Below are positions 24,588 through 36,246 of a stretch of 64,000 bases of DNA, in pieces (positions within the stretch are counted from its first letter, which is position 1; each line of letters starts with the position of its first letter). The stretch lies in assembly GCF_003286085.1 (NCBI RefSeq), contig NW_020825324.1:372001-436000 (forward strand), written 5' to 3'. This stretch comes from Drosophila persimilis (Eukaryota; Arthropoda; Insecta; Diptera; Drosophilidae). The notes under the pieces were generated by a model that was not told the origin of the DNA, searched no databases, and saw nothing but the letters and a program-made list of their open reading frames with translations. A program made the translations under genes and the position numbers.

Positions 24588-27500
24588 GGTTTTAGCTATA
24601 AGTCGAGATCAAAAGTTGAGAGAAAATGTAGGTCTAAACTGCAAAGAATTAACGAAACGGCAGGGCCTACTGAAAAGAAAATAATCATCGAAAAATAATC
24701 GACACAAACTATTTTTGAATGTCATTATTTCTAGTATCTGTAATGTAGAGAAAACCATCTCAAAAATCGTGGAAAATTCAAAATTGATCAGAAATTACTG
24801 AAATATTATCGATAGGAATTATAATCGAATTAAGTACAAAAAGCACATAAAATTATCGCTATCGGATTGTCAATAGCCATAGCTCCATAGGCCATAGGTC
24901 GTGTGTAGGAATGCCCCACAAACCATTTAAATCAATCAACGCCGATGATTAAACCCTTGAGAACTTCTCAATTAATTGCAGGCCACTAATCGAGAATCGA
25001 GAATCGAGAAACCGAAACGCGCCTGCTGATTAGTCACTAATCTAATCAAATATGAAGACGTTCTTGTGGCGAGTGGCCCACAAACATGTTTTCCATTGGG
25101 GAAATGGCAATTATATGTGCCACCGAATGAGGCAGATGGGAAACCAGGGGACGGACTCTCCTGAATAACAAATTATTCATTTATATGTGTCCGGTATAGC
25201 CAGGTCCTCCTCCATGTCGGGTAAATGCTCCAAATAGCAATAATCTCTTCGACACGGACAACGTGGCACACTTTTAGGCGAAAAAGTTCCGCCCTACAAT
25301 CAATGATTGAATGTCCTTTTGCCATCCGAAAGTCAGCGATTCTTCATTTTTGCCACACGAACAGCACAAGGAAAAGTGCCCATAATTAGGGGCTTGCGCG
25401 GTTGATTTTTTGGTCGGGGGCTTTCATTTTGGATCATACATATATTGGAAAATCCCACCAGCTGACAATCAAGTTGTTGCCTCTCCCATCGGACGCCGAT
25501 TAAAGTTGCTTCTGTTTTTCGGGAAAAACGCCCAACGAATTGCAAATAAATAAATTCAATTTTATACCTATTGTAGTAATTTTGTATTATTTATGGAATA
25601 AAATGGAAAATGGTTTTACCATCTAATAAATATTTGCCATTTTTCGATATAATTGGAACATTATCTAATAATAATCAAAATGTATCGGCAAAGATCGATA
25701 TATATGGGCTATAATCGATAATATTTGCTGCATTTTCTGGGCATAACGCACAGAAACATGAAAACGTTAAAATATGCATTAAATAATCGAAATTCATCGA
25801 TAAATATCGATATATACGGCCAAAAAGGTAATATATCGATCGAGTTATTGGTTAATAATCGATCATAGATAAAACCTATCGATCATTTATATAGATATTT
25901 TCTATTTCGGGTGATATTTATAAGTAATGTACAGAAAAATCATTGGATAATCGATAATATTATCGATAGCATGTGCCATACAAATGGCATGGTCTCTCAC
26001 TATTTCGTGCAGCTAAAGGCCGAAAATTCAATCATTTTTCCGCCTTTGCCCTTCATCTGTCCATCAATTGGCAATCAATGGCCCCAGTGGCTTGTCTATA
26101 AGATGCGATTGTATGTCTGTCTGCAGACAAAGGCATGCCAGTTGGAGAGCAGTTTAAAAGGCAAAAACCCAGAACAAAAACTATGGGAAATTCAGGACAA
26201 TGACAGTGGATGGCTGTGGGGTGCTAGTGGGGGTGTCGTCCCAACAAAATGTTTTCACATTATTCAAATGAAATGGTTTTTATTGTCCTGCCACTCTACC
26301 AGCAGGAACAGTGCCGGAGAGCAACAAAAACCAATGTAACAAATCAAAACTAATACGAAATGAGGGAAGGGTTGATACTCGTACACGACTAAAGACTAAA
26401 GGCTACCCTGTGCTGGGGTTTGCAATGAGAGCAATGAGGTGGGAAATACATATCCCTTTCGCACTCTACTTGTGCGGGGTGCAAACATAAACTAAAAACA
26501 AACATCGAAGCGAAAACACTACCTGCATTCATGGCATACAATGAATCATTTGAATGAAGAGAAAAATCCCCGGAAAAACGGAGTGAAAAACACAGGGACA
26601 CAGACAAAGAGAGAGATAGGGAGAAAAAGGGTTAAGGCGTGCCAGATTGAAGGAGCAGTGTAAAAACCGTTGGTTGACATTCTTTTTTGGCCCTTAAAAC
26701 GTTGCAAGAAGCAGTAGAGAAAGCCAAACAAAATGGCAACGATGTAGGAGACCCACCAGCTCTCAATGGTTCTACATCCCATGGATCCCATGGTCCTTCG
26801 GCATGGCTTTGCCCGCCGGGCTGGTGTCTGTGGAGTATCGTCTGTGGGTCCTCGGTCTCTACGCTGTGGTCGAGTCAGAGGTCGAGGTGGAGTCAGAAGA
26901 AGGTAACGAGTCGTCTCACAGCGCAGTCTTTTACAGCGAGGATAGCGATGATACCAATGAAGATCATAGGAACACGCCTTTAAGCGGCTCTCTGGCCTCG
27001 CCTGGCCCCTGCGGTTGAGTTTCTATTTACAAGGCTAATTCTTCCTAAAGGTTCTGCCATGAACCATGAAGCTCGGGCTCACAAAAACAAACAAAAAAGA
27101 CTTGACTGCAGGCCTCACTGCGACAGCCAGTCAATGGCCCATAGGCCGAGGCTTCATGCCCCGTGCCCCACGCAGACATAGACACATAAGGTCGCGCGCG
27201 CCTCAAAGTGGCAAGTCGAGCAAAACGACGAGGCAAGGACGACGCTGCGACGCTAAGAAAACGAAAGCATCCTTTGGCCGATAAATCCCAGAAGAAAGAT
27301 GTGGGAAATTGTGGAAAAAGGGTACCCTTTCGTTTTGAAAAATTATTATAAACCGATAATATATCGTATTTATATCGAATTTCTATTTATTTACTGTTAA
27401 CATAAAAACCATAGCGAGCCCAAAATGCAGTCGATTATAAATCGAAGTTTGGTTAATTGTTCAGCTATCGAATAATTCGATAAACTGTTCAAAAAGCAAC

Positions 27501-29509
27501 AACAAAAAATACAATTAAAGCTACCCTAGAAACCTGGACAGATAATTGAGCCAAAAATAGTCCCCTCCAAATTCGTCGACCTTGATTAATCTTTTTTTTT
27601 TTTTTAATTTGTACTTTTTTTTAATTATCAGAATTTTTATTATTTACTATTTAAAAAAGAAAAAAATTTTGTACCGCAAATATAATTTGGAAACGAAGCG
27701 ATAATGAATCGCTTTTGAATCGGTTATGAATCTTTGTAATATACTTTTGTTCCAAGTCGATAGAGAATCTGTAATGAAAAGGTTATTTTCAATACCAACA
27801 CATTCTGAATCGGTTCTGATTCGTTTATGCAACAGATTTGAATCGGTTACTAATCTTTTCAAAATCAACCCGTTTTAAGTCGATTAAAAATCACTTCTGA
27901 ATTACTTCTGAATCGGTTATGCATCGGCTATGAATCTTTTCATTACCCAATCAAATAGACATTTTATTCAGCCGAAAAAAAGAAAACGACGGCGGATTCC
28001 CTTTGTGCGGCGACTATAATGAAAGTATCGCCATTGTAGCGCTGCTACCCTCAAAAATGTACACGTCTCCCCGACCGCGTATATGTATACGAGTGAGCAT
28101 CCATCCAGCCAGCCATCCATCCATTCATCCATTCATCCCACACCTCAGTGTTAAATTTAATGCGGTTCGCTGTTTATTAGATTTGCACAAATGGCATTTT
28201 CAGGGAGTAGGTTTTTTTTTTTGGCGCCAACATCACACCATAACGTTTTTTTGGGTGGGGAGGGGGGGCCTCCTGTGGATGCGGAAGTGGGTAGACGAGG
28301 GTCCTTCTTTCTAGGCGTTAAGTGCTTGTTGGTGGCATGCAACAACAACTCTATTCGGTGGCCAAAACCCCCCCCAAACACCCCGAAAAGCCTACAACGA
28401 AATTATTGAAAATTCATTTAAATGTCAGAGCAATGTTAAGAAGCTTAAAAAAAAAATGGCGCAACATGTCGTATGCGTAATATTAAATATTAAAACGTTT
28501 ACATTATTAATGCCAAACAGAGAGACAGACAGACAGACAGGCGGAAGCAGCAACAGCAGGCGAGTGGAGTCGAGTGGAGATTTACAAGCCCCCGAAGGAC
28601 ATTTACAGGGCGGCGGTAGGGAGCTCAACGCGAATTTTCATATCATTTCAAGAGCCCAGCGTATCAGCAAACTTATGAACACCACATTCATGCCGTGCTC
28701 TTTCCTGGGCCCCAAAATCCATTTGTCAATTAGAGGAAAAATTAAAGTAAGGAGAGACAAAGGCCCAGGGGCAAAGAGCGAATGAAATCAGCGATGCAGT
28801 CGACGGGGCCACACCGAAACCTGTTGACACACAGAAGCTGCAACATGCAACAGCAGCAATATGCCTCCCCCCTCCACCACCCGAAAACCCTGAGGTTAGA
28901 TTTTGATTGCCTTTTGCCGGGGTCCACAGTCCACGTTGAGGCCGGAACTTCATGACTAGTGAATGGTCAAGGCATTCAAAGCTGGAGCTGCTCGAATACC
29001 CTGCAGAAAGTAGGGGCTTAACTGCAGTACAGTGAAGAAAGCGAAAGGATTGGTGGACTCCAAAGGTCTATCGACTAATAATCGAACAACGATTGACTAA
29101 CATATCGATTTAACGGCTATGACTGGTATGAAAAGTTGTCTAAAAAAGTTGTCCTTTAATATTCGGTGACGTTTAAATTGTATTAAAAAAGTATATTTAT
29201 CGATAACAAATCTTCGGGAAACAAAATATCGACCAATATCGATTAATAATCGATCAATAAAGATAATAAAGTATCGGCTACATATCGTTCATAAGTTTTT
29301 AGTTTATTGTTAGGAAAACAATTCGAAATCGATTAATTCGATTACAAATCTAACGAAAATCGATTGAAATATCGATGTATTTTACTCGAGAGTCTATCCT
29401 TTCGGTATGTACATTTTATCTACACGTAAAATGTGTTCGGTTTGTGGTCTAGATTCACAAATAATGTTATCGATAACAAATCGAAGCTGAAATTGTACCA
29501 AAAACGTTT
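24588..29509. other. Non-coding stretch rich in ATCGAT motifs
   Basis: No firm gene. ATCGAT, TATCGA and TCGATAA occur at high density at about 24.65-24.87, 25.64-25.97, 27.33-27.48 and 29.07-29.48 kb. A TGAATCGGTTATGAATC-type degenerate repeat covers about 27,700-27,940. Around 26,700-27,020 both strands stay open in one frame; a plus-strand reading (MALPAGLVSVEYRL..., then an acidic Ser-rich tail) looks mildly protein-like but has no recognisable family. Confidence 0.5.
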
Positions 29510-29881
29510 CTAAATCATTTCTGCCATAGTTGTGCGTTTATTATTCAACAAATTGATGTTATATCCTGTCATTTGGGCCAATCGACCATCGACATCCATC
29601 ATCGATGCACGCATACTCGTTTTGGACTGAGCAAGCAAATGCTCGTAAAACTGGAAAGAATTGAGGAGTTGATTCAAACCCCCCCCACACACATGGGGAT
29701 AACCGAGTACCGAGTGCATCTCCTCTGCCTCGCAGCGGAAATTCCGCTCCATTCCACACTTCCACGTGGATTGCGGATTGCGGATCCATCCACCGCATCC
29801 GCAATGCCACTCTCTTTTTGGTGGCGGCCTGTCATAAAAATCTGCGTATGCATTCGTCCTCGCAGTTAATTTCAGTGTCAT
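29510..29881 (-). CDS. Possible small two-exon gene, unknown function
   Basis: The right part of a minus-strand ORF ends as an apparent terminal exon (29,510-29,650). It is preceded by a branch-like CTCAAT and a strong TTCTTTCCAG acceptor, and encodes 46 residues (FYEHLLAQSK... to ...TTMAEMI) with amphipathic helical character. A 5' exon could run from the ATG at 29,881 to a weak GTACTC donor at 29,710. That gives a 60-nt intron of normal fly size, phase 0 on both sides, and a 103-residue protein whose N-terminal half contains HCGCGG and KCG-type cysteines. The whole region is also open without splicing because the intron length is a multiple of three. The family is not recognised. The 3' exon is better supported than the 5' part. 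Confidence 0.4.
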   Translation of the reverse strand: MTLKLTARTNAYADFYDRPPPKREWHCGCGGWIRNPQSTWKCGMERNFRCEAEEMHSVLGYPHVCGGGLNQLLNSFQFYEHLLAQSKTSMRASMMDVDGRLAQMTGYNINLLNNKRTTMAEMI

Positions 29882-31984
29882 GCTTAAGGCTCGTAAAATC
29901 AACTGCTCTTATGGATCCGATTCGATTTGCTTCGCATGGATTGGATTCATTCTGTGTCCTTGTCTGTATCTGTGTGTCTGTGTGTGTGTGTGTGCCGCAT
30001 TGTATAACATTCATATCACATTTCATTTCCAATATACTCGTTCTTATGAGTATTTTTACATTCTTCCATTGTTGCCATTATCCGTTTTCCCTTTTTTTCC
30101 TGCGAGAGATTCCCCAAACCAGATTTAGCTTTCGGCAAAGACACGTTTTCACGTACATCTACGTAACGCTCCGCACAGGACCCGTGAGGGAAAGTTCCCT
30201 AGAAAAACGTGTAGCAAAACCTGAGTGGTTGTACAAGCGACTGAGCAAGGGGAAGTGGCATTCGAGTAGCTGTAATTATTGATGGCAAGAGGGTACACTC
30301 CCCCTTCGAGGGTATCCCTGCCGTCAGACGTAAGCATTTGTCTTCTTTTTGTCTCAAACGTGCCATGCCCCTGATTGTTGCAAGGATTGGGCAAGGACGT
30401 CCAGAGGATGAGAAGCAGGAGCTTGGGAAATGTTTAATGAATGATAATCTCTGACAATCGAAGCAATCGAAGGTGGCAACGCCTAACCACCAGATGGCAT
30501 CTCTTTGCATACGTATAAATATGATCTTCTATACATATTCTGTAATTAAGAGCTGTGATCTCTATTCTTTACACATTTTGAATGAGAAATGAATTTCTAT
30601 GGCTCGTTTCCTTCCCTGAAATTTCGAAAGAAAGCCACAGATGGCATCCCCAAAAGTAAAAATCTTAAATAGAATTGGAAACATCAAAAACTCCACTTAA
30701 AGACAACAATTTAAACCTTAAAATATAATATAAATACAAAGAATATGCATATAATAAATAAACCATTATTCTTAATATATTTGCACAACATTTTCGGCTC
30801 TATTTGTGTCACATTCAAAGGCTCTGACTATTTGTATTATTTAATCAAATGTTTAATTATGTTTCGCCGCACAATAAGCAAAAGGGGAACTGCATTCAGA
30901 TACCCACGAAATGAAGGAAAAGTAAATACCTGACGGAATGTGCCCGCCCACCCGCCACATGTTTTGTGGTCCCTTTGTAAGCGTGCCACACACTCGGCGT
31001 GGCAGCAACGCGGCGTCTTTTGTTTCGTGGGGTTTCAGACAAATTTCGGGTTGTACTCACGTATCACTGAAACGAGAAGGAACAAAAAGAATATAAAAGA
31101 AAAGCCGTTTAAGTGATGGCAAGAATAAAATGGAGAAAATCAATATTAAAGTAGACGGGAAACGGAAGGGTCTTTGGGGCACAGTACAGTGCGTTTCAGA
31201 ATGCCAAAAAAAAAAAAGAGAGAAAGATCTGAGATCCATGAATAAATATGGTATGGTTCTTCAATAAAAAAAAGAATACAGAGAAACGTTCTTGTCGGAG
31301 GAATTTGTGCTTATAGATAGATACTTATGGAGAAATGCTTGCTTTTGTCCGACAATAAGCGTCCTGTTTAAATAGGATTAAAATGTGAAAAATCACAACA
31401 AAATATAAAGGAAAAAAAAAAACAAAGAAAAACGAACGCAACAAAAATTCTTTAAAGAATAAAGAAATATACAAAAGCGTAACCGAATCGGCGTCCAAGC
31501 AAATCGAATAGAAAACCGCATATGCATCAAAAGCCTCAACAGCAGCAAGCAGCAAGCGGCAGGCGGCAGATGCCTGGAGGACGTGGCATGGGGCATAATA
31601 GAATTTCTGAATCCTTTTTCCGGCAGCAGGACACGCGCTCCCTCCCGCCACACGCTCCACACCCTCTCCACATATGCACGGCAGTGTCCAGCCCGCAGGC
31701 AGCGCTCAAACGCAAATGCAGCAGCCTCCCCTCCGACCATTGAAGGCCGCCCCCATCCGGCGTTGGCGCCCCTCTGGCACAGCGAAAGCATGGGGCCACA
31801 CACGCCACACACAAAACGCGAAATATGAATACCCTGGCACCGAAAAAGCGCTTGAATTGGGGTATAAGAAAAGGGGCAGCCATCAAACCATCTCCAAGAA
31901 GATTCTCAATTTAAAATTTCGAAATATTTGGACAAATTTAAGGATGTGTGTGCATAAGGTATCCATCAACCCGAAGGGGCAGAA
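29882..31984. other. Non-coding stretch
   Basis: No supported gene. ORFs around 30.15-30.5 and 31.4-31.9 kb lack domain-like features and overlap others on the opposite strand. Nothing specific recognised apart from short TG and AG tracts. Confidence 0.5.
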
Positions 31985-32335
31985 GGGGGGGTTTAATGAT
32001 TATCGATTGAGCTACCGATAAAGGTATCAAGCGACAAAGCAATATCTAGAGAGATGTCGATGTAGAGCTATCGATAAGGGTTTTGAGAGCGAGAGAGAGG
32101 GGCATAAAGGGGGTGTTGTCGGGAGAGAGGGATAAGTATCAGAACAGTTATCGAACAATTTATCGAAAAAGTTATCGGTTTAATTCGCGTAATTTACCTA
32201 AAACTGTATCGATTGAGGTATCGAAATGTGATATCCACAGATAAGGTATCGAAGAGCTTATCGAAATTTCTATCGACCAAATTATCGGTTTAATTAGGAA
32301 TTTTTTCCTAAAAATGTCGGAATAAAATTATAGCA
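31985..32335. repeat. CGATA/TATCG-rich segment with internal duplication
   Basis: TATCGA, TATCGG, ATCGATAA and related words occur roughly every 15-25 bp. A segment near 32,158-32,215 (TTATCGAAAAAGTTATCGG, then TTTAATT and CCTAAAA) is repeated near 32,258-32,315. This block merges into the regular 12-bp array immediately to the right. Confidence 0.7.
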
Positions 32336-32385
32336 TGTGTATCGAAAAAGATTGCAATCATGGCAACGAAAAAAAAGTATTATAT

Positions 32386-32672
32386 GTGGTATCGAAAGTT
32401 GTATCGATAGTGATATCGCAAGTGGTATCGAAAGTGGTATCGATAGTGGTATCGAGACGGTGGCATCGAAAGTGGTATCGAGATTAGTATCGAAATCGGT
32501 ATCGAAAGTGATATCGAGAGTGGTATCGTAATTGGTATCGAAAGTGGTATCGTAATTGGTATCGAGAGTGATATCGAAAGTGATATCGAAAATGGTATCG
32601 AAAGTGGTATCGAAAGTTTTATCGAAAGTGGTATCAAAATTGGTATCGAAAGTAGGATCGCATGATGTATCG
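32386..32672. repeat. 24-unit 12-bp array, consensus GTATCGAAAGTG
   Basis: I count 24 consecutive units of consensus GTATCGAAAGTG, all 12 bp except one 14-bp unit in the left third and the slightly longer terminal unit. Variants include GTATCGATAGTG, ATATCGAGAGTG and GTATCGTAATTG. Nearly every unit keeps ATCG, and most keep TATCG, the complement of CGATA. The period is a multiple of three, so both strands show long periodic ORFs (SIPL-type tetrapeptides on the minus strand). These are repeat artefacts. The array sits about 1.7 kb beyond the 3' side of the acidic minus-strand exon. Confidence 0.93.
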
Positions 32673-34376
32673 ATCGGTGGGTGTCCAAGACATACCGAAC
32701 GAAGTATCGAATGCTGTATGAAATGGGAATGGAATGGTATGGAATGCAGACCCAAGCCACAACCGATTACAGGGTACACGGTGCTTCTGTTACCATACAA
32801 TGCATATGCATGCGTATTTTTGTTGTATTCTACCGTTTTCCGTGCTTCTGGGCAATTTCACTTGAAATGTGGCTCGCTCGCATGTGCAGGAGTTTTTTTC
32901 CCCCCTAGGAGGGCATGGGAGGGGGGGTGGTCTCCGAAAGGGGCGCGCATAATAAGCATAGCAGCTGTGCAGCAACCTTTTGCAACATCGTCGAGATGCG
33001 GCCAAAGCGATGCGCTGCAAGCATCAAATATTTTCGCAGGCTCCCTCGGCCACCAATTCCCCGGAAAAAAAAACCCCCGTAAAATCCCGTAAAATGTACA
33101 ACGTGTGGCCATGGCAGTGGCACTGCCAGAAGACTCGGTAGGAGTATTTCTCAGAGCCACAAAAAAAAAAGAAAACCGGCGAGGCAGCAATAAAAGTACG
33201 CTTCCACACCCCGCGCCGGGGTGCACAAGATACCCTCGAGAGATGGGACCAGAGACGAAACTATGAAAATACTCTGCACGCATCTGAGATACTTTTGATC
33301 ATTTATGAAGTGTACTTTCCGCAACACTTTTTAAAGCGTATCCTTTGGGGGCGTGGTGCGGGGGGGGAAGGGTACTTTTTTAAACCATTTTCAAAGCTCC
33401 GAATTTCTACGCAGCTTAGTGGAAATTTCTTTAGTATTTTGCTGTAGCTGTCGCTGTCGTTGGCCTGCTGACTTTTTCGGCACCCCCCACACATGCCACG
33501 AAATCCCCCTTGAGCACTGCATCCTGCTTCCTGCCTCCACACATGCATTAAAGCTGTTCTGTGCGACATGGAGGGCCATCAGTGGCTTCTCCGCCATTTT
33601 GTGTTTGTGTGTGGCATGCCTCCTGTGGCGGTATCTTTTTGGGTTCTTCTGCATAAATGTTTATTCATATTTCACTTGTTATCACCGCCTTTGGAGGTCG
33701 ACTTGCATTCGCATTCGCCACAAAATCCCAAGTGATTAATATCCTTCGATGGTGAAGTGAGACACAGACAAGGGGCTCGCGGAGCCTGTGAGTGCATCGG
33801 GGGCTCTCTGTTTTCTGCACAATTAACCCGCTCGAAATGTAACCCGAAATTTGTAAATATTTACACGCTCCACGCTCCAGTCGGCGACTGATTCAGGTGA
33901 TGGCTGACGCCTCCATCAAGGATACTTCATTAATTTTAATTAAGCGCCCAACAGTCCAGGACATGCCCGAGTGTCAGATCCCTTGCCTGATGGAAGGAGA
34001 CTGCAGAATTCCTGGGGCCTACAGTTTCATTTTTAAGGCAGTCCAGGCTCAGTCCTTCCTAAGGGCCAGACGTGTATTTTTATTAGGGCCAGTTCTACAA
34101 CAAACCTTCCTTGTTTGAACCTCATTTTGGGCCTCAAAACATCTTTGAGTCATTGAAATTCCCATCAAATGTGGCTCGATAGAACATCAAATGATAGTCA
34201 AAAATAGGAACAAAATTAAAATCAGTTTAAGGTGGAATTTGAGCACTGCAGAAGCCACAACTAGCCAGAAAGTGGCCAACAAGTGAGTCATCGAACGGAC
34301 AAACGTCTTTCAATTATAGAAAATAGTTTCCAGGGAACGCAATCGGAAGGGATCAATCGGCAATCAATCGTCATGT
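32673..34376. other. Non-coding stretch
   Basis: No gene supported. It lies between the 12-bp array and the donor of the acidic minus-strand exon and is probably intron of that gene. Several short GC-rich ORFs overlap on both strands without domain features. Confidence 0.45.
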
Positions 34377-34382
34377 ACTTAC

Positions 34383-34684
34383 TAGTCCAGCAGCTCGATA
34401 TCGCCTTCATCCACCTCATCGTCATCGTTCTCTTCTCCATGGTCTTCAAAGATAGCATCCTCGTCGTCGTCATGCAGGCGATCGGGGGTCCGTTCATTCT
34501 GGTTACCGTTGGGGATTTTGCCAGCAATACGACGACCGCCCCGTGACATGGGGGGCGGGGAGTGACGCCGATTGCGTGTGGATTGAACGGACAGACCGAC
34601 GCCCTGCTCAAGATTCTCCTCCTCCTCATCGCTCTCGATCTCAATCTCATCGACATCGCGCTGACTGACCCTTCGCTCTGGCAT
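34383..34684 (-). CDS. First coding exon of an unidentified gene, acidic N-terminus (partial)
   Basis: Minus-strand exon starting at ATG 34,684 (MPERRVSQRD...) and ending at a consensus GTAAGT donor (34,382-34,377). The ORF appears to stop exactly at the donor only because TA|G reads through the junction, a common look of a real exon edge. It encodes 100 residues plus two bases of the next codon. The protein is strongly acidic, with Glu/Asp runs near residues 16-24 and 76-97, and has a central Arg/Pro/Ser segment (NRRHSPPPMSRGGRR). It is probably disordered and cytosolic or nuclear. The family is not recognised. The rest of the protein must lie to the left, possibly outside the window. It ends in the same phase as the exon at 38.0 kb. 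Confidence 0.6.
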
Positions 34685-34741
34685 TGTATCAAAACTTTTC
34701 GTATTCCTTTGCTCAAATCCTTTGTTTAAATCAGTCTTCAC

Positions 34742-35330
34742 AACACAACAACAAAAACACCCACTCTGAATACTTTGTAAGAATGTTTTTAATAAAGTAA
34801 TTGTTTATGGGACTTGTGTTTCGACTTTCGACTTACGCATAGACTTGCAACGAACGCACTGAAAAATCGCAATCGACGGATGAAACGGAAAACGGAGAAC
34901 GGCCGCCGTGGTGCGACTTTCAGGGGCTTCACATCGCGAGACCTTAGACGCGTCCCCAAGCGGACGGCGGCTCTGTCCGGGCTAATTCAATTAGATAACC
35001 GAGCCGAGGTGCAGGTAGCAGATACAAAGATAGTTCAGCAGGGTACACGACTAAGAGATACCCTCCAGAGAGGAGACACACAAGCATCCTCTCTGTCTCT
35101 CAGGCGCTCTTTTTCCCAGTGTGGCTTAGCAGCAGCGGTAGCAGCTCTCCCTACACACACTCTACAGGGTATACAACAAGAAGAGCAAGAGCTGGACTGG
35201 ACTGGACGGGACGGTCACTCAAAGACTCTTCTGTGTCTCTACCCTGCCCTCCGCTTTGTTTCTCTTGTGTCCGTAAAACGACTACTACACTCGTAACCGT
35301 AGCCCTAGACGTAAAATGGGTCAGCGATTT
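34742..35330 (-). promoter_or_regulatory. Putative 5' region of the acidic first exon
   Basis: Sequence immediately upstream (minus-strand sense) of the ATG-containing exon. It has in-frame stops in the extended reading, so the first coding ATG is at 34,684. The segment is moderately GC-rich with no clear TATA box. A separate promoter here is inferred because no acceptor compatible with the exon at 38 kb is convincing upstream of the ATG. Confidence 0.3.
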
Positions 35331-35620
35331 TCGGGGGCGACATTGTGGCGATAGGAAGGAAGCCCTTCGCACGTGCTGCTCACCGACTTTCTGTCCCCAA
35401 AACAATTGCATTGATTTGATTCTGCAATGCCCAATCGATTGGGGGTTTTGCTTGGAATACTCGCACTCGCGTGATATTCAACAACAAAATATTTAACAAT
35501 TATTATCTGTTTTTTGCTTTGGCAGTGCTTCCGGTGCTCCTCCCCCATCGAGCGCCAGTCGAACCATAAAAATGCAAATGAGTTAGGACCGCAACGAGTC
35601 AGATTTAATGAGCCATTTCA

Positions 35621-36019
35621 ATGCCGCTGAGGCTCTGCAATTGCTTCCCCCTGATGTTGCTGATGCTGATGATGGTAGACCCAAACCTGGCCACAAAAGC
35701 CCATCATTCAACTCATTATAACTGTATATTTGCAAAAACAGCACCGCCACAACATTTCCAATTTGAAAACTCAAAGAGGTTGCCGGCGGTCCGCACTTTT
35801 CCGCAATCGCAGCCATCTGGCAGCACTGTCACGAGCGGCGTGAAGTTGGTTGCTCCCGGTCGCGGCGTTACCACATCTAACGATCAATCACAGAAGCGTA
35901 TTCTGGCTGATAGTTCAGCCGAGTTCAAAGACTACTTCTACAATCCCTTCGCCCAAGATTGGTTGTACAATGTTGCTGCTGGTGGCCACCCTTCTGACCT
36001 CTGCACAGACCTGATTTAA
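35621..36019 (+). CDS. Possible small secreted protein ORF, unknown
   Basis: A 132-codon plus-strand ORF with a signal-peptide-like start (MPLRLCNCFPLMLLMLMM), then a basic/polar middle and a C-terminus containing EFKDYFYNPFAQDWLYNVAAG. A short intron inside it is possible: a GTAGAC donor near 35,673 and an AAAAACAG acceptor near 35,742 would give about 70 nt. If real, it would be a gene nested in an intron of the minus-strand gene. There is no recognised family and no clear promoter, and minus-strand ORFs overlap it. Composition looks more protein-like than the shadows, but the call is tentative. Confidence 0.3.
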   Translation: MPLRLCNCFPLMLLMLMMVDPNLATKAHHSTHYNCIFAKTAPPQHFQFENSKRLPAVRTFPQSQPSGSTVTSGVKLVAPGRGVTTSNDQSQKRILADSSAEFKDYFYNPFAQDWLYNVAAGGHPSDLCTDLI

Positions 36020-36246
36020 GCGTTTACTTGGGGTGCTAGCGAAAATATAATTACTCCCCTGCGATGGGTATTGTCCGATGGGTCCGCAGGAGGTCACTCT
36101 GCCAATTATGGTGTTGCACATTAATTGAAGTCGTTGCACTGGCAACCGGCGACGGACAACGGAATTGTGGCTTTAATTATGCGAAAGACGAATGAACGAA
36201 CAACCAGACGACGGCCGGTCAATGCCAAGGGCGACACATACTCACT

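Noticed and set aside
31393..31812. 139-codon minus-strand ORF rich in Cys, Gly and Arg
   Set aside because: Overlaps equally long ORFs in other frames and on the other strand; the composition reflects GC-rich sequence and shows no domain.
32294..32800. Long ORFs on both strands with SIPL/DTTFD-type repeats
   Set aside because: Produced by the 12-bp array whose period is a multiple of three.
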